Of a DNA stretch of 64,000 nt, positions 9,149 to 15,709 are shown piece after piece. The notes beneath the pieces are model-generated. The model made no database searches. It was not told where the DNA came from and was given only the letters and a program-made list of their open reading frames with translations. The stretch's first letter is position 1, and the number at the start of each line of letters is the position of its first letter. A program made the translations under genes and the position numbers. The stretch covers positions 2,296,501 through 2,360,500 of the forward strand of contig NZ_CP036313.1 of NCBI RefSeq assembly GCF_004319545.1, written 5' to 3'. This DNA comes from Desulfobacter hydrogenophilus (GTDB lineage Bacteria > Desulfobacterota > Desulfobacteria > Desulfobacterales > Desulfobacteraceae).

Positions 9149-9495
9149 AAACCCGAATACCCTTTGTTTCTGTTCGATTTTAAGGGACTGCTGTCAGAGT
9201 TCGGACACCATCTTGCAGATGGCGTTTTTGCCCTGACCAAAGATGAAAAATTGAAAAACAACATCAAATGTCAGATAGCTTGAGAAGAATAAAACGCCAA
9301 CCCAGAGAAATATGGATGGTCAAACTGGCTGACAGAATGACCAACCTCCAGCCACCACCATCCTATTGGACAACAGAGAAAAGGAAAAAATATCTGGACC
9401 AGGCTAAACTGATCTTGGATGAATTAAAATCTGGTAACAAATTTCTATCGAGCCGATTGAATGAGAAGATTCAGGCATATCAGCCTTATGTTTGA
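9149..9495 (+). pseudogene. Remnant of an HD-domain (p)ppGpp-hydrolase-like gene
   Basis: The 75 C-terminal residues from 9268 (SLRRIKRQPREIWMVKLADR, then TNLQPPPSYW) match the conserved tail of small HD-domain phosphohydrolases related to SpoT/MESH1. In the adjacent frame just upstream (about 9190-9282) the preceding family block is readable, FGHHLADGVFALTKD, but it runs into a stop about 15 residues later. The two blocks are therefore separated by a one-base frameshift around 9266-9270. The N-terminal part with the metal-binding HD residues is not recognisable. I interpret this as a 5'-truncated and frameshifted pseudogene. Confidence 0.7.
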
Positions 9496-9510
9496 GAATG
9501 CGTGGATTAA

Positions 9511-9676
9511 TAAGGACCGCAGATTAAATAACTTGAACGAGATAGCTTGCCTTTTGGCCCATCTACTGCGTTGCATCAAAGGCCAAATAGGCCTGCTATT
9601 CAACCTTTAATGCGCCTTGTAGATGAAGTAAACGTCGGCGTTATTTCTGCCCAACTTATTTAATCTGCGATTCTAA
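9511..9676. repeat. Dispersed palindromic repeat, family A, copy 2
   Basis: Second full-length 166-base copy of the element at 947-1112: same outer inverted ends (TAAGGACCGCAGATTAAATA), same inner GCATCAAAGG pair, a handful of substitutions. It lies directly after the HD-domain pseudogene and before the YbaK-like gene. Confidence 0.8.
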
Positions 9677-9751
9677 GTAGGACAAGGTAAAATTGCTGAA
9701 TCTGTGCTCTACTCTAACTATTTTTTTTGGGGGAGGGATGTAAAACGCAAA

Positions 9752-10222
9752 ATGGTATTTGAAAAGGTTCAATCCCTTCTGACCCAAAGCAAGGTGACTT
9801 TTCGGCTTCACCACCACGACCCAGTGGTCACTGTGGCCCAGGCCAAGGCGATCGTGCCCCACCTAGCTGTCAACCTGATCAAAACGATCGTTTTTAAAAT
9901 CAAGGACGGTCCATGGATTCTTGCGGGTGTCAATGCTCCGGACCGGATTCATTACAAGTACCTGGCAGATATTTTTGGGGTGAACCGCAAGCTGATACGG
10001 GCCGTGTCTGCCCCTGAGGTGGAAGCAGGTCTCGGGTTTGAGATCGGCGGGGTGGGACCGTTTCCTGTGGCTTCGGATGTGGCGGTCATTCTCGATCAAA
10101 GCCTGATGGATCTGCCACATGTATTCTGCGGAAGCGGCAGGAATACGGTTACTGTTGAAATTGCCCCCGGGGACCTGGCAGCGGCGGGCCAAGCCAAGGT
10201 TGCTGTCATCCGCAAGCCTTAA
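9752..10222 (+). CDS. YbaK/EbsC-type aminoacyl-tRNA deacylase family protein
   Basis: Single-domain member of the YbaK/ProX editing superfamily, about 156 residues, which typically hydrolyses mischarged aminoacyl-tRNA in trans. The fold's core is readable: VTVAQAKAIVPHLAVNLIKTIVFK (N-terminal helix with the lysine strand), ILAGVNAPDRIHYKYLA, and the Gly-rich GGVGPFPVASDVAVILDQSL followed by FCGSGRNTVTVEI. The longer reading from 9704 lacks family similarity in its first 16 residues, so I prefer the ATG at 9752, although the GGGAGGG ribosome site lies a rather long 14 bases away. tRNA specificity is not predictable. Confidence 0.8.
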   Translation: MVFEKVQSLLTQSKVTFRLHHHDPVVTVAQAKAIVPHLAVNLIKTIVFKIKDGPWILAGVNAPDRIHYKYLADIFGVNRKLIRAVSAPEVEAGLGFEIGGVGPFPVASDVAVILDQSLMDLPHVFCGSGRNTVTVEIAPGDLAAAGQAKVAVIRKP

Positions 10223-10299
10223 ATTCCATTAAGCCTACTTGTAATAAGAAATTATGATCTTATCCTTGCCGTTTGTGTTTTATCGTTTAAGGAGGCGTT

Positions 10300-11580
10300 A
10301 TGCATACGCTATTAATTGTAGTCTTTGTTCTGGCCTATTTGGCCATCGCCTTTGAGCATCCGCTCAGGGTAAACAAGTCAGCCTCTGCCCTGCTGGGCGC
10401 CGGCATTATGTGGACTATTTACGCTGTTGCCACAGACAATCATCATCTTGTGACGGAACAACTCAATGAAAATCTTGCAGCCACTGCCCAGATCATCTTT
10501 TTTCTGCTCGGTGCCATGACCATTGTTGAGCTGGTTGATGCCCATGACGGCTTTGAGGTGATTACTTCGCGGATTACCACCACCAGCCAGAGTGTTTTGA
10601 TTGTGCTCATTGGTATTGTTACTTTTTTTCTCAGTGCCATGCTCGATAACCTGACCACCACCATTGTTATGGTGTCATTGACCAAAAAACTTTTGGACAA
10701 TCATGATGACCGGCTGATTTTTGTAGGCATTATTGTTATTGCCGCCAATGCCGGAGGGGCATGGTCGCCCATTGGAGATGTCACCACAACCATGCTCTGG
10801 ATCGGCGGGCAGATTAGTTCCGTGGGGGTGATTAAATCTGTTTTCCTGGCATCTGTAGCCAATCTTATTATTCCGTTGATTGTTGTCAGTTTTATGTTGC
10901 ATGGAAAAATAGTGGGGAAAAAGGCAGAGTCGGTTGGTCCTGGAATTAGCACAAAATTCGAACGTAACTTGATGTTCACTGTTGGATTAGGCTCGTTGGT
11001 CATGGTGCCGGTGTTCAAAGAGATAACCCATTTACCGCCCTTTATGGGAATTTTGTGTGGGCTTGGTGTTCTCTGGCTGATCGGAGAGCTTGTCCACAGG
11101 AATAAGCCTGACGAGGAAAAACAGCCCCTGACCATGGTGCATGCCCTATCCAGAATCGATATGCCATCCATTCTCTTTTTCATCGGTATCCTGTTGGCGG
11201 TGTCAACCCTGGAAGATTCACATATCCTGCCTTCCCTGGCGGCCTGGCTTAATCAGGCCATTGGCGAACAGAGTATTATCGTTGCAGTGATCGGTGTGAT
11301 CAGTTCGATCATCGACAATGTACCCTTGGTGGCAGCGTCCATGGGGATGTATGATATCCATCAGTTTGGCACAGACAATTTTCTGTGGACCTTCCTGGCT
11401 TTCTGCGCGGGAACCGGCGGCTCATTGCTGATCATTGGTTCGGCTGCCGGGGTAGCTGCCATGGGCCTGGAGAAAATCAACTTTTTTTGGTATGTAAAAA
11501 AAATCAGCGGACTGGCAATTCTTGGTTATATCGCAGGCATCCTGGTATTTCTGGTTCAGTTCAAGCTGCTCCACGGCTGA
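10300..11580 (+). CDS. nhaD: NhaD-type sodium/proton antiporter
   Basis: Inner-membrane Na+/H+ antiporter of the ion-transporter superfamily, 426 residues with about 11-12 hydrophobic segments. Family blocks include LGAMTIVELVDAHDGFEV, AMLDNLTTTIVMVSLT, NAGGAWSPIGDVTTTMLW near residue 150, and the second inverted repeat SSIIDNVPLVAASMGMY and GTGGSLLIIGSAAGVAAMG. Conserved Asp/Asn and Thr residues in the two re-entrant motifs are intact. Ribosome site TAAGGAGG precedes the ATG. It is monocistronic. An NhaD antiporter suits an organism exposed to salt or alkaline conditions, for example marine sediment. Confidence 0.93.
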   Translation: MHTLLIVVFVLAYLAIAFEHPLRVNKSASALLGAGIMWTIYAVATDNHHLVTEQLNENLAATAQIIFFLLGAMTIVELVDAHDGFEVITSRITTTSQSVLIVLIGIVTFFLSAMLDNLTTTIVMVSLTKKLLDNHDDRLIFVGIIVIAANAGGAWSPIGDVTTTMLWIGGQISSVGVIKSVFLASVANLIIPLIVVSFMLHGKIVGKKAESVGPGISTKFERNLMFTVGLGSLVMVPVFKEITHLPPFMGILCGLGVLWLIGELVHRNKPDEEKQPLTMVHALSRIDMPSILFFIGILLAVSTLEDSHILPSLAAWLNQAIGEQSIIVAVIGVISSIIDNVPLVAASMGMYDIHQFGTDNFLWTFLAFCAGTGGSLLIIGSAAGVAAMGLEKINFFWYVKKISGLAILGYIAGILVFLVQFKLLHG

Positions 11581-11606
11581 CCAATTAATGCCTGAACGAA
11601 AATTCG

Positions 11607-11627
11607 TGTTTGGACAAAAAGTTGCCC
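11607..11627. repeat. Half copy of palindromic repeat family B (left arm)
   Basis: TGTTTGGACAAAAAGTTGCC matches the left arm of the complete element at 8509. The matching right arm is missing here and found at 14251-14278. See the finding on the split repeat. Confidence 0.55.
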
Positions 11628-11737
11628 GGAATTGTTTGACAATGCATGGAAGGAATAGTTTTGGGGCGCGTTTGCCCCAGGAATGGAATTTGTTTACAGG
11701 TAGCCCACGTGTTTGTCCTCAATTTTATGGGGAAAGA

Positions 11738-11810
11738 TTTATCCATGGTTGTGATATAGGAATCATTTGAGTGCCGTTTTAACAGGCACTATATCATAAC
11801 CATGGATAAA
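11738..11810. terminator. Long hairpin between nhaD and EF-hand gene
   Basis: The arms 11738-11759 (TTTATCCATGGTTGTGATAT and on) and 11789-11810 are complementary over 22 bases with one mismatch, and an inner GTGCC/GGCAC pair lies in the loop. The plus-strand side is followed by AAAAGTTTTTG. It lies between the convergent nhaD and EF-hand genes and is probably a bidirectional terminator, or an individual palindromic repeat. Confidence 0.6.
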
Positions 11811-11820
11811 AAAGTTTTTG

Positions 11821-12375
11821 TTAATCGATATGCTTCGATCCATGCGCAGCTTTGAACTCATGCCACTCGTCATGATCTAAATCACCTTTTCCATCAAGAT
11901 CAATCGCATTGAACACATCTTCATGTTCTGATGCTTCTGGAAAAGCAGCTTTGAATTCTTCAAGAGTTACCCGATCATTATTGTCACTATCCATGTCAGG
12001 AAAATGGGCGTTAAATTTCGAAGGGTCAGGAAGCTTCTTCGTATGATATTTTTGTTTATGATGTTTTCCCATTCCTTTATGCATTTCTGTAAATTGACGC
12101 CATTCTTCATTACTTAAGGTACTATTTTTATCACTATCAAGGTGATCAAATGCCTTTTGCTCAGCCGAAGGGAATACCTTTTTGAACTCATCGAAGCTTA
12201 CGCTGTTATCACCATTCATATCAATATCTTTGAAATGCTTGTTAAGCTGTCCATGCCCGTCTGCAGTTGGATAGTTCCCTTTGTTGCATGACGAGTCATG
12301 TGCTTGGTTGGCAGCTACACTTGAAACCATCATGAAAAATGCCACCAGTGTTAAAAAATAATTATTACTTTTCAT
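11821..12375 (-). CDS. Secreted EF-hand (calmodulin-like) calcium-binding protein
   Basis: A 184-residue protein with a Sec signal peptide (MKSNNYFLTLVAFFMMVSSV, cleavage near AAN) and four EF-hand loops in two pairs: DMNGDNSVSFDE, DSDKNSTLSNEE, DSDNNDRVTLEE and DLDGKGDLDHDE. It is therefore likely a periplasmic Ca2+-binding protein. The linker between the pairs is Lys/His rich (MGKHHKQKYHTKK). No partner gene is adjacent. It lies between two half-copies of repeat family B, next to an IS4 element, and may have arrived as an insertion. A purine-rich GAGGAGATG site precedes the start. Confidence 0.85.
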   Translation of the reverse strand: MKSNNYFLTLVAFFMMVSSVAANQAHDSSCNKGNYPTADGHGQLNKHFKDIDMNGDNSVSFDEFKKVFPSAEQKAFDHLDSDKNSTLSNEEWRQFTEMHKGMGKHHKQKYHTKKLPDPSKFNAHFPDMDSDNNDRVTLEEFKAAFPEASEHEDVFNAIDLDGKGDLDHDEWHEFKAAHGSKHID

Positions 12376-12656
12376 TATAACATCTCCTCAATTCGTCTTT
12401 ATTAATTTCCAATTCAGCCTGTTGTCTAATCAAACGCTTGCCGGAAAAAATAATCATCAACAAATCGAAGTCAACTAAACCTTGAATTTCGCAATTTTAA
12501 TCAAATTTCAAAAAAATTATATTTATACTCTGATCCAATATTTTCTCAGGGTCTCTGTTCAGAGTGAGCAAAGAAGTTTTGGATTTGGTCATAACGTCGG
12601 CCATTTTGTCTTAACCTTTTTAGGGGAAAAATAAAAATTGTCATTACAGTTTGTTA
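12376..12656. other. Intergenic region; left IS target duplication at 12650-12656
   Basis: AT-rich region upstream of the EF-hand gene, presumably with its promoter. The last seven bases, TTTGTTA, are the left target-site duplication of the IS4-type element. Nothing else is recognised. Confidence 0.5.
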
Positions 12657-14195
12657 CTCAACTTTCGGAGGAGTAAATTTACACCCCCAATAATTCCTCA
12701 GGCCTACTTGAAAAACCGAAATACTTGAGAGCTTGGCCCATTACCTGATCAAGCATCACTTGAACCATACGCTCGGTAAAATTAAATAATTGCCGAATAT
12801 TTACCAAAGCTAAACGCATGATCCGCTCCAAAGAAACCATAAAAGACAAATTGGTCATCTCATCGTTACAGGCCCTGAAGAGCTCCCCGAATGATCTCTG
12901 ATCCATACATTGCCGCTGATAAAGGCTGAGAATATTATACCTGGCAATAACCAGAGATGTATGGCCCACAAGGCCATCGTAATTTCGAATTTGTATTTCC
13001 TTCACCAATTTTAAGTGCTGTTTGCACATTTTGAAAAAGACCTCTATATCCCAACGTTTGCCGTACAGACGAATGATTTCTTCATTAGGAAGGGCCAAAT
13101 CTGTCGACAGGAGTGCAAGCCAGCCACGTTTTTTATCACAGGGAACAAAAATGATTTTTGCCTGCTTGCCGTTGGAAAGAGTAACAATAGCTTGGGCTTT
13201 GACTTTTGCTCTTCCTCGTTTTTTCTTCAATTTTCCATAGAGTTCGGACAGCCTAAGCTTTTTGCCTTGATATTCATAAAGCCATTTTGGATGATCTTTC
13301 AGCATGCATATGACGTGTATGTATTCCCGCAAATTTGCGATTGCTGACGGCATCGAAAACCAACTGTCCATTAAAATATACTTAGCCCGGACACCCATAT
13401 CAAGGGCTCTTTTTACCATCGGTACGAGATGGGCTGTGGTTTTTGTAACCGCTTCCTGGCGGCGATGATATCCGCAGGTCCTTTTATCAATATCAGGATT
13501 TATTTCATTGTATCGATTCTTTTTGTCTACAGATGATAAAAGGGCAAAATCAAGTCCAAGAAAACTGTTACCGTCAGACCAGCCAAGAGTCAGCATCCGG
13601 AATCCTTTGATGTACTTCATATCTGTATGATCAAACACCCGGGATAAAAGCTCGACTTTTTTAGAACGGTTTCTGCTATAGGTAGAATCGTCGAAGATAA
13701 GAACTTCTTCAGAAGAATCATCAAGGAGCTTTCTGATGATAAAATAAATTCGGCGGCAGAGCTGAAGGGTAAACCGCCGCCAGTTATATGTTGGAGAGTT
13801 CAAAAAATTGTAAGCGGCGTCCTTATCGACATCAACTTTTTTATTTTTCACAATGCCCTGGTATAAATTCTTGTTGTGAAATGCCAAGTTAAATAGGGCT
13901 GTGAAAATGGCAAGCGGTGAGGCTCCTTTGGTTTTAACGATTCCTGATTGATTCAATAACTTACCAATTTTGAATTTTGTAAAATAATCATTGAGTACGC
14001 CGATTTGTTCTGAATTTGTCATTTGATTTTCTACGTTGGTAAGGGTAGTATTCATTTTGGCGAATTTCCTTTGTATGAAATGTTTGTTTAGTGGTAAACA
14101 AAGCGTATCATATAAAGTGAAATTCGTCAATTTAAATAATAAAATCAGTTTGTTGTGTTTTTATTCACTATCATTTTTAATCACCGAAAGTTGAG
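12657..14195 (-). mobile_element. IS4-type insertion sequence, complete, 1539 bp
   Basis: Bounded by perfect 12-base inverted repeats CTCAACTTTCGG (12657-12668 and 14184-14195, reverse complement) and flanked by a perfect 7-base direct repeat TTTGTTA (12650-12656 and 14196-14202), the target-site duplication. It contains one intact transposase. Intact ends, duplication and ORF all indicate a recent and possibly active insertion. Confidence 0.9.
12679..14055 (-). CDS. IS4 family DDE transposase
   Basis: RNase H-fold transposase, 458 residues. Catalytic triad blocks: first Asp in EVLIFDDSTYSRN, second in YILMDSWFSMPSAI, and Glu in the YREK-like motif YGKRWDIEVFFKMCKQHLKL. Start at the ATG at 14055, preceded by AAAGGAAA; a longer ORF to 14130 has no ribosome site. 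The stop lies 22 bases inside the element's left end. No frameshift or truncation. Confidence 0.93.
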   Translation of the reverse strand: MNTTLTNVENQMTNSEQIGVLNDYFTKFKIGKLLNQSGIVKTKGASPLAIFTALFNLAFHNKNLYQGIVKNKKVDVDKDAAYNFLNSPTYNWRRFTLQLCRRIYFIIRKLLDDSSEEVLIFDDSTYSRNRSKKVELLSRVFDHTDMKYIKGFRMLTLGWSDGNSFLGLDFALLSSVDKKNRYNEINPDIDKRTCGYHRRQEAVTKTTAHLVPMVKRALDMGVRAKYILMDSWFSMPSAIANLREYIHVICMLKDHPKWLYEYQGKKLRLSELYGKLKKKRGRAKVKAQAIVTLSNGKQAKIIFVPCDKKRGWLALLSTDLALPNEEIIRLYGKRWDIEVFFKMCKQHLKLVKEIQIRNYDGLVGHTSLVIARYNILSLYQRQCMDQRSFGELFRACNDEMTNLSFMVSLERIMRLALVNIRQLFNFTERMVQVMLDQVMGQALKYFGFSSRPEELLGV

Positions 14196-14250
14196 TTTGT
14201 TATATACAATACAAATTAAGTCTCCGTCTGGGTGCCCCATCTTATGATCA

Positions 14251-14278
14251 AGCCCGACTTTTCGTTCAAACACTAATT
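14251..14278. repeat. Half copy of palindromic repeat family B (right arm)
   Basis: GACTTTTCGTTCAAACACTA corresponds to the right arm of the complete family B element at 8509-8633. It overlaps the stop codon of the DMT transporter gene, just as the complete copy overlaps the thioesterase stop. Confidence 0.55.
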
Positions 14279-15157
14279 AAAAATTACAAGATAAGCCCCG
14301 GCGATTGCTAATAAAATAGCGGCCAGCCGTTGGGCCGTCATTTCTTCCTTGAGCCACACCGTAGCCAGTATAAGAAGAAAGATGGTGGACATCTGGTTTA
14401 GGACGCCGGCCCTGGATGCGGTGGTGTATTTCATCCCCGCCACCCAGAGCACCAGGGCAATATAGTTGCCGCTTACCGTTGCCGGAAAGGCCTTGAGCCA
14501 GGCTTTTGAAAATTTAAGCTCTTGGGCAAACCGCATTCGGCCCGGGTGGCACAGCACAATGGGCACAAGGCCGATTAACCCGGCCGTTACCCTGATAAAG
14601 GTGGCCCAGAATACATCAGCCTGGTCCAGTACACCCTTGGCAATCACAATGCCCAACGCCATGAACATCATGGCAAGGAGTCCTGCGCAAATTCCCCAAA
14701 GCGTTGGGCCTTTGCGTATGTTTCTAAGTTTTAAATCCTTTAGGGGGACAGCGCCCACCAGTATGGCACAAAGGACCAGAACACTGCCGATGATCCCCAA
14801 AACACCCATGCGTTTTCCTAAAAGGAGATAGGAAAATCCGAGAACGCCGGGCAGATACAGGCATTCCACCACCGCCACCATGCCGGCATCCAGGCGGTTC
14901 AGGGCAAAGAAATAAAATATGTCGGCCAGGGTGATGCCGAATAATCCCGACAGGACAAGAATCCACCATACACGCGGTGCCACATCGGGAAAAAAAGGGA
15001 TGCCCATCACGAGCATGGTCAGGCCGATCAGTGCCATGGCCACAACACTTTTATAAATATTCAGGGTAATGGGCGAAAAGCTCTCCCCTGCTTTTTTAAA
15101 CAGGATAACGGCAAAGGCCCAGAAAAATGCACATGCCAGAGCAAAGGCAGACCCCAT
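14273..15157 (-). CDS. EamA/DMT-superfamily transporter
   Basis: Inner-membrane drug/metabolite transporter, 294 residues with ten predicted membrane segments in two EamA halves (about 1-140 and 145-294). Each half starts with a small-residue-rich helix (SAFALACAFFWAFAVILFKK; GICAGLLAMMFMALGIVIAK), and the second ends with QRLAAILLAIAGAYLV. DMT carriers move amino acids, nucleotide sugars or other metabolites; the substrate cannot be read from sequence. Single gene; probable original convergent neighbour of nhaD before the IS/EF-hand region was inserted. Confidence 0.85.
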   Translation of the reverse strand: MGSAFALACAFFWAFAVILFKKAGESFSPITLNIYKSVVAMALIGLTMLVMGIPFFPDVAPRVWWILVLSGLFGITLADIFYFFALNRLDAGMVAVVECLYLPGVLGFSYLLLGKRMGVLGIIGSVLVLCAILVGAVPLKDLKLRNIRKGPTLWGICAGLLAMMFMALGIVIAKGVLDQADVFWATFIRVTAGLIGLVPIVLCHPGRMRFAQELKFSKAWLKAFPATVSGNYIALVLWVAGMKYTTASRAGVLNQMSTIFLLILATVWLKEEMTAQRLAAILLAIAGAYLVIFN

Positions 15158-15497
15158 AATTTCCTTTCAGATTTTACTTGGTATCAGATCTTTGTTGGAG
15201 AAACATGACAATTACCCGTCTCTGGCCTGAAGGGCGAAACACGGTGTGCTGGGTCATAATGTTTATATCCTGTTAGGCGCTAAAGAAAACTTTAGGCATC
15301 CTATCACGTCCGACAGGCTTGTCAATATAGGTGTCAAACATAAATCACCGAAACTTTTGCTTTTATGGCCTTCCATAGCTATGGTAAAATTAGAAAATGA
15401 TATATATTCAAAAGGTGGTCGGTGATTGTGTCGGTGCTACGGTTCATTTTTTCAAAAGCGGAATATATTCTCTTTAAATATTAGGAGACAATTTAAT
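15158..15497. other. Intergenic region upstream of the DMT gene and gdhA remnant
   Basis: About 340 bases. It contains a perfect 12-base palindrome CCATAGCTATGG near 15376, followed by the -10-like TAAAAT and an AT-rich leader that ends in an AGGAGA ribosome site before the gdhA remnant. This looks like the surviving promoter of the lost gdhA gene. Nothing else is recognised. Confidence 0.4.
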
Positions 15498-15626
15498 ATG
15501 GGAACCATAATGAATATTGTCAGCGGCAAAGACCCCTATGAAAAAGAATTTCACCAGGTCGTTCACGAAGTGACGGAATTCGTAAAACCGGTGCTTGATT
15601 ATGCTTTGGTTTTAAACGGCTCCTGA
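15498..15626 (+). pseudogene. 5' remnant of NADP-glutamate dehydrogenase gene
   Basis: A 42-codon reading frame with a good ribosome site (TAGGAGACA). Its residues 8-34 (VSGKDPYEKEFHQVVHEV and on) align with the N-terminus of bacterial hexameric GdhA, where E. coli has KRDPNQTEFAQAVREV followed by a helix and P-x-L. The frame then diverges (DYALVLNGS) and stops; the other roughly 400 residues of the enzyme are absent. It is best read as the preserved promoter and start of a gdhA deleted by a downstream rearrangement. A 42-residue functional peptide is less likely. A hairpin AAACGGCT/AGCCGTTT spans the stop. Confidence 0.6.
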
Positions 15627-15648
15627 ATCAAGCCGTTTAAATACTACT

Positions 15649-15709
15649 TAGGAATGGATTTTAAATAACTTGCCCATTTTGCCTTAAGTTATTTCGGACT
15701 CATTCCTTA
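15649..15709. repeat. Short palindromic element / terminator
   Basis: About 60 bases forming an interrupted hairpin: AGGAATG, AAATAACTTG and GGCAAAATGGGC segments pair with their complements. It shares the AAATAACTTG segment with the ends of repeat family A. It ends on the stop codon of the sensor kinase and probably terminates transcripts from both sides. Confidence 0.55.
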
